Positions 50,202-62,353 of a stretch of 64,000 bases of DNA are shown here, piece by piece. Under the pieces are notes generated by a model. It was not told the origin of the DNA. It saw only the letters and a program-made list of their open reading frames with translations, and made no database searches. The position numbers and the translations under genes were made by a program. Each line of letters begins with the position of its first letter. Position 1 is the stretch's first letter. Source of the stretch: Mariannaea sp. PMI_226 (Eukaryota; Ascomycota; Sordariomycetes; Hypocreales; Nectriaceae). The stretch covers positions 4,092,001 through 4,156,000 of the forward strand of contig JANFOG010000002.1 in NCBI GenBank assembly GCA_024336345.1, in the 5' to 3' direction.

Positions 50202-51283
50202 TATTGCTGAAAGAGCAAAGTTAAAGTCGAAGACGCACTCAGGGTTGAGTTGCACAGAAGCCAAGCAAATTTATTGTAGTGCTGCTCTTAGTCGAGAGGA
50301 TGAGGAGCTTTACTGGGATCATAATCTTCATTGCCAACATACGAAAAATGCGAAGATTAAATATGTTCCCAGGACCGGTTTGTCGTCTGATCCATCCATT
50401 ATTGAACCGCCTGGGCCTGGAACCCAGCTGGATGCTGTTGAGCCGACACTGCGAGAACATCGCCCTTCAAAACCCAAACCGGCTGCAGACTTGGTTCTGA
50501 TTGGCCAGATGTATGTTAAGCTCCGAACTCCCTCGGAACTTGACACCAACCACACCTGACCAGAATGTCCAGACTGGTGATGGCGGCTCCATGCCCTCAT
50601 TACTGTATTATTATCAACCATTTGATACAATAGAGCGAGAATTCAACTATCTACTGTACGTACTACCGCACTAACTTGCACACACTGCACAGTCATCACT
50701 CGCTCGCATGCAAGCTTCGCTGCCACACACAGCATTCCAATTGTGCTTCATCTCCATGACCTTTTTCGTGTTTCCGCTACGAAATCCACATCGTCCTGAC
50801 ATGGTGCGATGTGTAGGGTATCTTGGTCTAAGAGCGACTCTTTCTGATATATTAATTAGATTACATACTTGACTAATTAGAGGTAAGTAATTAATAGGGT
50901 TATTCCCCTAGGCTCATGTCCAAACACATCGTCCTTTCTCGCTGCCGAGATCTTGTCCTCATCATTTCTTGTCCACATTACCGCCTAATTATCTCTACCC
51001 CTGCATGCACCCCAAACTTTCAATTTCATGCCTAAGAGCTGGGTCTATGTGAACCCTTTGATCCCCTTCATGTCGAATGCTGGTGCTATTCCTGTAACGC
51101 CGATTGAGTTTCGATATCCTCCGAAATCGCGAAATTGCAAAATTGCAGACGCGAGTGTCCCATCTGTATCAAGACAAAAATTTCCATACCGTAAATATAT
51201 ACCATCCAGGTCGTACTCTTCCGTGACCAAGGCCACATCAAATATTCAGATATGCGCTGCTAGACAAAATTCTCATCAGCTGC
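50202..51283. other. Intergenic, about 1.1 kb
   Basis: Promoter of the DJ-1 gene and 3' flank of the glycosyltransferase gene. AT-rich segment 50850-50905. No gene seen. Confidence 0.55.
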
Positions 51284-53498
51284 CTAGGCGATGTCTTCTA
51301 CTTTGGGTGCCTGCGATGCATGTCGTCGAGTGGCCTTTTTGCTGACTGTATATACCAGGTCCTGGTTCCATAGCTGGCAGACCAACGCTTGAGCGCTTGG
51401 AATCGTGCCATACAGAGGAGCTACTAAGGGCACCATGAGATAATCTTTCCAGTTCTTGCGCAGAGATCGTCTAGAGAAATTCATCCCATCGGCCAGACCC
51501 GCTTTCACCATCTCACGTTCGCGGGCCGCAACACCAACCCGATGAAAGCTCTCATACAGGAACATATAAACAGTAATCTGTAAGATGCCAGCAATTCGAA
51601 CTCTTTCGGCCCAGATAAAAGCCCAGGCGAGGTTGTGAGGATCCTCCTTGTCCTCCATGACCTTGACATAAATGGTGGACGCAATGACGAGAATGGCCAT
51701 ATGGACTGGAAGGAAATGAGCTTCGAAAATTCGGTGCATCATGTAGAAGACACGCTCCCAATGAGGCTCTTGGATTGTGTCTTTGGTAATTTCGGAGAAG
51801 ATGCCATTCTCGCCAGGCTGCTCCATTCCGGCATCGCTTGGATGGCTGTCCGGGTTGAACAGGCCAGTGCTGTCACCGTGAGTACAGTGAAGAGGCTGAT
51901 ACACTCGAGAAGTATGCTTTCGCTCCTGCCACATCTCCGCAAACTTTCGCATTGTGAAGCCCGTATCAAGGGCTCCCCACATGTGACGGAGGGCCTGCTT
52001 ATAACGAGCGTTGATATCTGCGTAGGCGCCGCGCCACCCCTTTCCGACACCGCCAGTAACATTACTCTGGCTGACTGGGCTATTGATGATGCGGCTGGTT
52101 AGATTCCCATTAAGCACAAAAAAACACTTGATGTACATGTGTAGATCTTCGCCGATAGCCTCGGCATCACAATCCCAGCCGCCAACACGGTCAACCAAGT
52201 CTAGGGGCAGAGAATAGACGGATGTGGGCGGGGCGATGCTAGAGCCTGGATAGAGGCCGGACATGCCAGCAGCGCACCAGACAATGTCGGCGACTCGGAC
52301 GAGGGGATGGACGTTGTGCGCATTACGATCGAAAATGACTGGAGCAGAGTAAATGGTTGTCAATGCAGTTTCGGGATACGCCAAATGCATATTTGTTAGA
52401 AGCGTGAAGTAGTCGGCAGAGAGATGACTATCGGCTATCGGTGATGGCAAGTAGCCCAAAGTCAGCAATTGAGGCTATGCAAGGACACAGAATCCTTGTA
52501 TGGTGGTCGCATTTTGTCAAATGCTAATTTCATGTCAAGGAGGGTACCTACCATCGATTCCTGTGATGATCACATCCTTTCTAACTGCCATTGAATACTT
52601 GGCACTGAGCTTGTGAGCTGCCCAGCCGATGTTGCTGCCCTTCCCAGCAGCTTCACCTGGGATATCTGACGGGTGAGAGGTGAAATCAATTGATCGGAAC
52701 TTCTTAGCGAATTCCTGAATGAGACCTTGCGCTTTGATCTCCCCATTGGCTTCCCGCTGCTCCATTGCTAAGTATATCTGCCAAAAAAAGGTGTGTTAAT
52801 GACAAATATGTCAATTTGCGCCTTGCCCGTTCCCTCTTTCTGGAAGTCACAACTAATAGAACACTGGGGTCGCAGCACTCTGGGAAGTGAAGACATGGTA
52901 AGAAGTGGTAAGCACTTACATCATATGAGTCGTGAGCTCGTGGGTGACATGATAGAACTTCGATTGTCTCCCTGAGGGTATCATAGTCCTCCTTGTAATT
53001 AGGAATAATGACGGCGTGGATGACATTATCGGCTGCAGTGGACACTCCATCGGTGAATGATTCAGGTTCGAAGTCGCCGGCTTCACTGGTGGTAGATGAG
53101 GAAACACCACCGGGACTATAGGTAAGAGTTTCAGAGCTAGATACAGATGTATAGGAGCTGCGACGGGAAGCAAGTCTCTTGAGATCGAGGAGAGAGTTAC
53201 TCTGGGCGGCGCGCTTGAGGGTCTTGGTGAGGTTCCAGACAGTCCAGCAAGCCCGCAGTGGGAAGAGACAAACTAGAACGTGAATCAGGAGCGAGTAATA
53301 GGCGAACAAGTAAGTCCAGATCCCGGCACCAGTGGTAGTTGTAGATGAATAGTACGATTCTTGAGTGTCAGACTGTTCATACTTGTATCGATGCTGTTGA
53401 GTCGAGTATTCCTGTGAGATGACCCAGTAGCAGAGCCCAATCAGCGCAATCATGCTGAGACCGCCAGCTCGCCGCGATATCCACGCGAAGACGGACAT
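51284..53498 (-). CDS. Membrane glycosyltransferase, GT2-like (GT-A fold)
   Basis: Three exons: 52920-53498, 52552-52777 and 51284-52434 (introns 142 and 117 bp); 651 residues. Two N-terminal membrane segments, a Ser/Thr-rich cytosolic linker, then a processive-type GT2 domain: nucleotide-binding IIPNYKE strand, the metal-binding DAD triad (D268-D270) rebuilt at the second splice junction, an acidic GED motif (about 364) and QALRHMWG, a variant of the QxxRW motif. Three further membrane segments close the protein. Sugar donor and product are not predictable; similar fungal proteins are annotated 'glycosyltransferase family 2'. An in-frame ATG further upstream (53663) would add a hydrophobic N-terminus; 53498 was preferred because it starts just before a membrane segment. 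Confidence 0.82.
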
Positions 53499-56400
53499 TT
53501 TTGGCAGCAGACGAGAAGGGTTTGACGGAGGCTCGAAACTTGTTTCTTGGGGGATGGGCAGCACCGAGGCACCAATGGCCAAGGTAGAGACGAAGCAAAG
53601 CAGAAGCTGAGGAGGAGCGTTGAGGGAGGAAGACAATGGGCAGGGAAGAACACACGCACACATACACTCACGCACACACCCAAAAGAAAAAAAAAATCTT
53701 GTGAAAGAAAAAGAAGATAGAAGAGGAAAAAAAAGGCTCGGCTGAACAGATTCAAGGCAAGGCTAAGAGCCGAGCCGCAGCTCAGATGTCAGGCTACCTA
53801 CCCCTACCTCAGGAAGGAGGCCACCCAGGGTGACTTGCAAGATCTTGGATACACGGATTTCTCTGTAAACTACTCTACACCCCCGGACCCTGGAGGCAGA
53901 AGTGGAGGACGGAGGATCCATTCAACGAGGCGAGAGGTCAAACGGACTAATTAGGACGAGTGGCAGGTGTGCTCAGTGTGGGAGGATTGGTAGGTCCATT
54001 GCAGAGCCACTCCCTTATCCCCCGTTCCATGAGAAAGGCAACGTTAAGCCGCGATGTAGGAGCCCTAGTACTAGACCGTTTGACCATGTTTAGGTACAAG
54101 TATGGGTATATGGGTGACGGACGGGTGGGTGGATGGGAGGGCATGATCTACATAGCTCCATGTAGTTAAGTTGAGGCCGCCTCTGAGTACAAGTGAAAGC
54201 CAAGGCGATATAGACCAAGCTTGTCGACGGACACTAGGACTCGCCAAGGTTAGGAGAGCCAATAGTATTGGGAGACCATGATGGGAAATAATGAGCTAGA
54301 ATCACCCCGAGTACTGTGTGTGTCAGATGCCATGATATTCGTAAACAGAGGCTTTGTTAGCGCCGTAGGTACAGCTTCAAAATCCAGATAGTTGGGGGAG
54401 ATGGACGTGAGAGTGTGAGAGTGTGGCTGGTGAGCTCATCTCCACTACTTGTCTACGGTGGGAGTCCTCTGTGCGACGCATAATGTTGTCTATATGGAGT
54501 GACTATCAATGACAATGCCTCTTCTTGAGTGGTTGAAGTATCTAGTGGTTGAATAATACTTCACGGAAATCCAGATTGAGGAAGTTTGGGTGACAGCTGG
54601 GGACCTCCATGACAGGATAATGCATCATGTGAATCCACATCTCATACAGCCATCTGGACCCTTTCCCGTAGCTAGTAAAGCCATACGTAACCCACGTGTG
54701 TTGTAGGCCTTATTATTAGTAGTCCAATGCCAAAAAAATGATGGACAGACGGACTAACACGGCATCGCAACTAACAGGGGGAGGCATAACTTCTCCATCG
54801 TCTTTTTCTCCACTCCCTCAAAATTCGTACCACGTAGCTGTATACGCTCTCAGATCCAGTCACTTAGCCTTAGTCCAGGCGGAATTGTCTCACGGCCTCT
54901 CCTGCTGCATCCACCTCATGAGGTAATGGCCGGCTTAATTACTCAGAATGGGAGGCAACGGCCTTGCTTGATATGAGTACCGCGTGTGATATACAGATCG
55001 TCAAATGGCCTAAGCGAGAAGGGAAGACAGACTTTGTCTGTATCGCAGTGTCCGTCACCAGTACTGTACTCTAGATACTGTAGCTTATGCAGGCTGATAA
55101 GACAAACTAACCCACCGGACAGCAAGTACAAGGTAGTGACTGGTGGACCTGGCAGGTCTAACAACTGTCCGAAGACAGCATTGTACTACATCCCGGGAGG
55201 CACGAGGTGCATCGGCTTGCATACATGCAAGAGGAGCGAACCCTACTACATACCAAAATGGAAAATCCCTCGATAATCAGAGACGTCTGTATTGGTCTAT
55301 TGCAATATTATTCGCCAGGCACGTCTGATCAGGTTTCCGCATGATAGAGGGCGTAAGACACGGGTTTGCTAGGAGTTCATGCCCATAGACTGCTGCCTTA
55401 CAACAGAGGAATGTTGCCCACCTATCTTACTCAGTAGAAGCGAGGACTTTTCGTTTGTAAGCTGTAGATGCCCTCCGCATCTGCAAAATGCCAGGATCAA
55501 CAGTCTCCATACGCAATACGGAGTACGCGCAAAGAGGAATCGAGGTACAGTACCGAGGCGGGTGTAAACATGTAAACATTCACTTCGGCCAGAACCTCCA
55601 ACACGACGACGTGGTGACCCCCCTACCCCCGTTCTATAAGGTAATTTTCGGGTTCTTTTTTCGGGTTGTTCTCTGGACCCTCCCTCCCCTGCCCCATGTT
55701 TGCTTATTGACTATCCAATAGGGGGCGATCCCTCATGCAGGTTATGCTGCAGTACTGCAGTTACCCGAGTGGACAGGGCTCGCAGTGCCAATTTTGCGAA
55801 AAACAACAATTGCCGCCACCACCACCACCATCACCACGTTGCTTCCGTAAAGCAAGAGAGATATTGTTTAGAAGCATAAACCACGATGTTGAAAGCCAAG
55901 CTTTGTCGTCCGTGCTTCTTTTTCCTATGTTCAATTGCGAGGACATACTTAGCTGGCTGATTATTACACGGTACCCTCGTGCTGACCCTCTGTGGCTGGT
56001 GTTGTCCAGTTCATAATTACTTCAACGGCAAACAACTATAGGAAAGGCTTGATCACTTCCCTCGACCAATCATTCATCCACGTCAAGCCAATACCATTTT
56101 CAACTGGTCTCATTACGAAAATTGACCGGAGTATGGTTGGTACTTCATGTAGCGAAGAAACTACCGTGCCTTGATATTCCCCAGCGACAATGGCAGGTTC
56201 ACAAACCCATTCTGCGTTGGTGCTGTATATGAACCCATCATCCCCACTCTGAGTGGTTGGGCCTCTTCTTCTCCAGCGTGGTGGACCTTGACCCCCGCGA
56301 TCTACTACGTATTGCTTTGCTTCATGGTTCATCAGCATCTCTCAATGATCATAGGAGGTTTGGTGCGACGCTCCTCTTCTCCGCTTGACCCTTGGGTTGC

Positions 56401-57838
56401 CTCTGCCGACCAACGTTCGTGCGTCATCTCCTCTCACTGGTCGATCTAAATTCAAGCATGACCTACTTTATTCTGGACGTGGTGTTCACCGCCGATGGAC
56501 AGGTCAAGACAGGGTCCTGACATGGTTCTGACAAGGTCTCGTCAATCGCAACGCCTCCCCGTCGCACGCGCCATCGTCATTGGTCCGTGGGCCACAGCCC
56601 TTTCAGCCCCCTCAACACTCAACTTGCTAAGGCTATCAATCACAAGCCGCTTTAGTTGCGATGCGCCGTCCCAGGTCGCGAATCGCCCGTTATTGGCCAC
56701 ATGTCTCAGCGATTGGATCTCAGCCGCTCCAAGACCTTGTTCCTCTTGGCCGGTTACATCGTACATGAGGACGCCTCGTCAACACCAGTTCGATTCTGCA
56801 ACTTTGAGCGGCATCCCAACCCAATCGCCGAGTTAAGAGAAATAGGTCGCGATGAGTTTGATACACCCTCTTCATTGTAAAAAAAAAGGGTCATGCTCTC
56901 TCTCATTCCATCGGAGAGAGTCATGAGACGGCCAGAGCCACATCCCATGTCGTCGCACCCATGCCTGCAGTCTTCTCTCCTTTGGATTAGTCCTGCCGCT
57001 GGTGCTTTTATTGTTAGTGATCAACGTACCCTTCACGAACTGAAGGTTATGAGTTTGTTTTGATTACGTCCCAGACATAAGGCTCAAATGTGGCTTATCC
57101 GCCCGCACACGATGCTGCTCTCAATCACCAGCACTGATGTAAGTTCTAGGGCCTTACGTCTCATACCATGAGGTAGGTAGTGTACATAGATGAGTATAAC
57201 AACTTAGCGACATCACCCAAGCCGCTAAATATCTTGCATTACCCGTAGGCCTTCGAGAAGTCTTTGAAGCAATGAGAAGCTGCGGAGACGTCCAAGAAAC
57301 TCTGTCAGAAAGAGGCACCTTCAGTTCTTCCACCAACAAGGTAACCAACTCTTGTTCTATCGTCGCATTATTTAGGTGATGCCTCTATACCTATCTACCA
57401 AACTTGGGCTTCTCAAATCATTGCTCGCGCGCATTTCCATTGAACATGCCGTTCCGATCGGTATGGGGTTTGCATTTTCCATTAACTATTTACTTGCCAA
57501 ATCTAGGCTTAGGGTATCTTATTTCGTTGTTCAGCTTCTTGTAGCATTCTCCATGTTGTTGCTCGCCTCTGGTCGGCACGGATACCATCCATGATTGGTG
57601 TACCGGATACTTCTAGTTTCTATTCAGGAGATGCCTGGGCTCCAAGTGGCAGCCCTTCCTCTGATGTAGGCGTCTTGCCCATATTCATCGTTCGTTTTAT
57701 TTCGCCCGCTTCAGGGTTGCCGTATCACTGTGCCGAGGATGCCGTGGCGCGGACTTCTACCATTTTAAATCGTGTCACCATTGAATGGTCCAAGGCGTCA
57801 TGATAATATGTGTCGATGTCGGTGTCACAGTGGCCTGC
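53499..57838. other. Gene-poor region, about 4.3 kb
   Basis: No open frame exceeds about 115 codons, and none shows a domain or a consistent exon chain. Features seen: a CA/AAAA-rich stretch (53640-53740), a CCACCACCACC run near 55815 and several GGAGTAC motifs (about 55520). A frame pair near 56495-56948 has a mildly coding look but does not assemble. It may contain long promoters, unrecognised non-coding RNA or degraded sequence. Confidence 0.5.
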
Positions 57839-58617
57839 TCACGGCGCTTTCTCGAATAGCTTCTGAATAGGTTTGGCGGCCTGAGATGTTGTTAGTATCT
57901 CCTCGATGTCCCCAAGAGGGGAAATCGCCATATTGTGAAGAGGAAACATACGTCGATGAACTTTTCAAGGTCCTTATCCAAGTTGGCCAGGTCATCTTTC
58001 CGTCGCTTATTGTCGGCAATCAGCTTCTGCTTGCGCTTCAAAAGTTCCTGCCTCTGCTGCTCCAAAGTTTCTCGTTCAGCCCGTTCATGATCGATTCGTG
58101 CTACCATTAACGTGTTTTCATCATCGTCCTGGTGTTCGGGGTGTTGAGCGAGGAATTGCTCCACGGGGATGAGAGGGAGTTGTTGATATTTATGACTGCG
58201 AGAGGATCTTAGTTAGGGTTGCTCGACGGATGGGGTGATGTTGTCACCCAGATTTCCCGAATATACGGACTCATAGGATTCGCAGGCAGAAATCTCGCCC
58301 TGGAGATGTCGCTGCTCGTAGTATAGGTTTTGGAGCTGCAGATGCAGTCGGTCGACTTCCTGACGCGCTTCAGCTGTTTCGGCCTTTGTCTCCCGAGCAG
58401 AGAAACAGGCGTTTCTATGGAGTCCTCTAAGATGTGCGATATTGGTGAAGAGCAACTTCTGTTGTTTAGCGATTTCTGCGATTACTTCGGTCGAGGCAGA
58501 ACCATCAGGCGATTTGTCAAGGAGACTGGCGAGAGTGCTAGCTTGATCGCGTGCCTGATCGGAAATTTGCAAGACAGCCGCAAGGGCGGGCTCGTCAACG
58601 ATCTTATCGATTGCCAT
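57839..58617 (-). CDS. THOC5: THO complex subunit 5 (Thoc5/Fmip) homologue
   Basis: Three exons: 58271-58617, 57952-58195 and 57839-57880; 210 residues. Almost entirely coiled coil, with the conserved segment CESY-DHKYQQLPLIPVE rebuilt exactly across intron 1, followed by a heavily charged helix (ERETLEQQRQELLKRKQ). This is the fungal short form of the Thoc5 family, part of the THO complex that couples transcription to mRNA export. The first donor is GTCCGT, unusual but fixed by phase and by conservation of the DHKY residues; the branch site CTAAC is present. The start (MAIDKIVDEP) is the first ATG giving family-like sequence; an upstream in-frame stretch looks non-coding. Confidence 0.8.
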
Positions 58618-60690
58618 AACGAAGGGATCCAAGGGGTTTGCCAAAACGTAGTGTGGTGAGGCGAAAGAGAAGATCACAGAACAAGGCTGTGAGTTTGCAA
58701 TTATCGCGGGCAGCAATTCAGCACGATAACAAAGGACAGTGGAACTTGCAAGGGTACTGGCGACGAGGCTGAAAGTACCCCGTACCTGTCGCGCCCGTAT
58801 CTGAGTTGGCCACAAACCAATGTGCCCAAGGGTGGGTACGTATCGAAGTTGAACCCTTTGGTGTAAGTACCTATGTATCTTACGTCAGGGGTTTCGGATC
58901 GGATTATTTATCGCGGAACCAATCGTGGAGCCAAGGCAATGAACTCGAAACATGTGAACGAGGAGACAGCAGTTGGGCATGAGACAATTACTTCCTCCAT
59001 GGCAAATCAGACAGGACGCGCCGTTCGAAAGCCGAAACAGCCCATTAAAATGAGGGTTTTCAGTCAGCGGTTCTCATTACCAAATAATTCTATAGAGCGA
59101 ATATTACCACATCAGACAAATGAATTGATGATGCCAAAACGCACGAACTCTGCTTCTCATAAAGCCGAGGATAATGTAAAATAACGAAATGGATTCAGTT
59201 CCCAACAACATGGTAGGAACTTGATTGACCAGGGTTACGCGGTACTGGAGGGTTGGAGGTACTGTGCTGCGAAGCACAGGGCTATCTGCTATTTCCAGGG
59301 GGACCAACTTCTTACTGAACAGAGTAGGGCCCTCCTTCCCCTAGTCAAGGATTGATTGGCGCGACGTCGATTCGACGATTGCGGGGCCGTGGCAAGCTTC
59401 CATTCACTGTCATCTGCTTTCTGAACCGGGGCTGCCGGTCAATTGGATGGTTCTTCCAAGTCATATCCGTGTATTTCTTGGCTCCCCCCCGCTGGCCAGG
59501 ATTACTGCCGGTCTGCTGCAGGGCTATTGCTGGGGCTACTGCTTCCTTCGTCTCCATAGTACTGCGTAGTGCAGTGAATGTCAAATAGGTATGTAATATC
59601 AGTCATCTAATCTGTATGGCATCTTCAGTAATTACCTTAGGTATCTTAGAGTGTAGGGACCAAATGAAGGTACTCAGTACTGTACTCCATAAGTCGGAAA
59701 ATCATGCTTACCTTAGTCAGGTAGCTGACTACGGATTACAGCGACACTAATACACACGGCAAGTCCTTAAGTCCCAAGTCCTACAGTAGCCCAATCCCCC
59801 TTTCCCCAACGAGACTTTTTGCCAACCATTTACTGCAAGTCTCGCTTAGCTTCCTGCACTGTTTGGTGCTTGAGCGGCTTTGTTAGGCGGGACGCGTTTC
59901 CCGTTGTCCCGATAATATTACTTGGAGGACGGAGTACAGACTACTGCACTCACCTGCAATTTTCGTACCCCCATAGTAACCACTACAGATTAATCCCGCT
60001 TGGTTGTCATGGGGGGATCATCCAGTTCTCTCATTTTTAGTGGACGTGCCCGATTTCGCCAAGGCCGCGGGATCCATGAGACCCAATTTCCAGCTCGCCT
60101 CTCTTTTCCCGATTATTGATTCAAGGTTCCTTTTCTCTGACCTTCCTAATTTCTCGCATTCTCTCCTTCTGTCCCTTTCCCCCCTCGTTTTTTCTCTCCG
60201 AATAGTCACTCCTTGGACGATAATACCTCTTCTTCATTATACTCTCCCTCTCTTTGCCTTCTACCAGAATATTAGATGAAATCATCAAGATCCTAGGACA
60301 ACCAAACAAATAAGAAAAAAAAAAAGACACCCAAAGTGGGAAAAAAAAGGAGCAACCAGAGATTTGCCATCCCATGACAGAACCGTTGACGCCAACCAAC
60401 CTGCCCCCCAAACTTCGGTAATCTCCTCCACACGACCACGGGTCGTCCACGATCCGCCATCGCACTTTCAGCCTGCCATACCTTACACCTGTACGAAGTC
60501 GGCCAACGCTTAATCAATTGTATTCCCCTGGATCACTCTTGTCTTGCAATATCATTGCATGTTGAGGCAGAGCACCCGGTTGTACGCATTGAATTACGGC
60601 TGTGCCTTTGCCGAAAAGGCCGATCCGTCGGACCCCAGCGCAACGCCCTAAACACTACAAATCCGCCTCCCTCCACCGAAAACGCCCATC
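58618..60690. other. Intergenic, about 2.1 kb, divergent promoters
   Basis: Thoc5 and Izh3 promoters. GTAC and GGTATC palindromic clusters (59636-59690) and a C/T-rich leader (60120-60260) are present. Open frames are short and unsupported. Confidence 0.55.
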
Positions 60691-62187
60691 ATGTCCGACG
60701 TAACCACCGCTTTAACGTCGACCTGCTCCGGTCGAACCCAGGCTGGAAAGGCCGCCGCCACGGCCTCCGGTTCCGATGCCCGAGCCGGACCTGATCAGGC
60801 CCGCAAACGCCGACATTCTTTCTTCATCCCCCGACGTCGCTCCATTGTCGGATCCATTATGGACGGGGAGGAAGGTCTACTACTCAAGGTAGACCTATTC
60901 CTCTCCGAGCTGGAACGTCGCCTTGACTTTATTGAAAGCTATGCCGACCTGAGCAAGGATTCGAGCATATCACGTGCATTCTCTACTCTGCAGGCCGTCC
61001 GTACAAGATGTTCTCAAGCCTCCGAGGAGGTCCTTGGTGCTGGCCGACGACGTCTACATATCATGGTTGAAACCCTCGAGACTAGATACCACGATGGTCT
61101 TGAAGCTGCTGAGTCTCTTAATGAGAAGGCCCGTGTCGGGGTCGAGCTGTTGGAGGAGATGTTGACTGAATTTGAGACTCGGGCTTATAAGTTGCGCGAG
61201 CAGGGACTTGCTAATGCTGCCACTGCTGCTGAGGCTTTCATGGATGAAGGTCGACGAGTTGCCAATGAAGGGATTGAAAGAGCCATGCGCGCCGCCTTGT
61301 CCCTTGAGGAGCATATCCAGCAAGCCATTGTTCAGGCCAAGGAAGCCCGACTGATCCATTACGACGACTTGCCAATGCCTTGGAGAAACAATCCTCATAT
61401 CCTAAAGGGATACCGCTTTACCGAATCAAAGCTCGAATGTGTTTTGTCAGCTTTCAACGTTTCCAACGAACTGGTTAATATCTGGTCTCACTTCCTTGGT
61501 CTCATCCTGGTCCTAGCCATTGCCTTATGGTTCTACCCGAGCAGCGCCAATTTCTCTCTCAGCTCCAACACTGACGTCTTTGTAGCTGCCGTCTTTTTTG
61601 TGACGGCTTGCCTGACCCTCGTGTGCTCGACGGTCTGGCACACTATGAATGCGGTTGCTGATGTTGATGCAATCTCTACATTTGCTTGTGTTGATTACAC
61701 TGGCATCTCCTTGCTCATTGCTGCGTCTATCATGACCACCGAGTACACCGCCTTCTATTGCGACCCAGTCAGCAGATGGGTCTATATGGGGTTGACAGCC
61801 ATGCTTGGACTCGGTGGTGTCATCCTCCCTTGGCATCCTCGTTTCAACGGTGCCGATATGGCTTGGGCCCGTGTTGCTTTCTATGTCGGATTGGCATTGA
61901 CCGGATTCATGCCTATTGTCCAGCTGTGGTGGACCCATGGGCCTGATTTCGTTTACAACTTCTACTCGCCTATTTCCAAGTCGATGCTGGTCTACTTTGG
62001 TGGCTCGATCGTCTATGCCAGCAAGATCCCAGAGCGTTGGTGTCCGGGTATGTTTGATTATGTAGGAGGCAGCCATAACCTTTGGCATGCAGCGGTGCTT
62101 GGAGGTATCTTGTTCCACTATACAGCCATGCAAGCGTTCTTTGCCAACGCTTTCGGCCGTGCTGAGAGTGGCTGCCCTGGCTACTGA
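60691..62187 (+). CDS. IZH3: Izh3-type haemolysin-III/PAQR seven-membrane-span protein
   Basis: Single exon, 498 residues. An N-terminal cytosolic region of about 240 residues contains coiled coil, as in yeast Izh3 but not in shorter Izh proteins. Seven membrane segments follow, from about residue 255. PAQR motifs are present: NELVNIWSH (Glu, Asn, His), the STVWHTM motif with its conserved Ser and His, and SHNLWH (HxxxH) near the end; these form the zinc-binding, ceramidase-like site. Yeast Izh proteins affect zinc and sterol homeostasis. Length and single exon agree with the family. The Met at 60691 is in good context (CATCATG) and precedes a basic region. Confidence 0.93.
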   Translation: MSDVTTALTSTCSGRTQAGKAAATASGSDARAGPDQARKRRHSFFIPRRRSIVGSIMDGEEGLLLKVDLFLSELERRLDFIESYADLSKDSSISRAFSTLQAVRTRCSQASEEVLGAGRRRLHIMVETLETRYHDGLEAAESLNEKARVGVELLEEMLTEFETRAYKLREQGLANAATAAEAFMDEGRRVANEGIERAMRAALSLEEHIQQAIVQAKEARLIHYDDLPMPWRNNPHILKGYRFTESKLECVLSAFNVSNELVNIWSHFLGLILVLAIALWFYPSSANFSLSSNTDVFVAAVFFVTACLTLVCSTVWHTMNAVADVDAISTFACVDYTGISLLIAASIMTTEYTAFYCDPVSRWVYMGLTAMLGLGGVILPWHPRFNGADMAWARVAFYVGLALTGFMPIVQLWWTHGPDFVYNFYSPISKSMLVYFGGSIVYASKIPERWCPGMFDYVGGSHNLWHAAVLGGILFHYTAMQAFFANAFGRAESGCPGY

Positions 62188-62353
62188 GGGAGATACACCA
62201 GAACTTCCACGCAAAATTCCCCATTCATGAGGTGCATGAACCGCGTCCGGTCCATCCAGGTCCTCAATATGCTATTGATCTATACGCCTCATCAAGAACT
62301 TGGCACATCTAAGCAACCAATCCTCAAGTGCTGAGACGATTGGAAGTGATATT

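Noticed and set aside
56495..56948. Facing open frames of about 75-113 codons
   Set aside because: Frames do not join through plausible introns, and no domain is recognisable.
58873..59184. 103-codon + strand frame upstream of IZH3
   Set aside because: No domain, no clear start context, not supported by neighbours.
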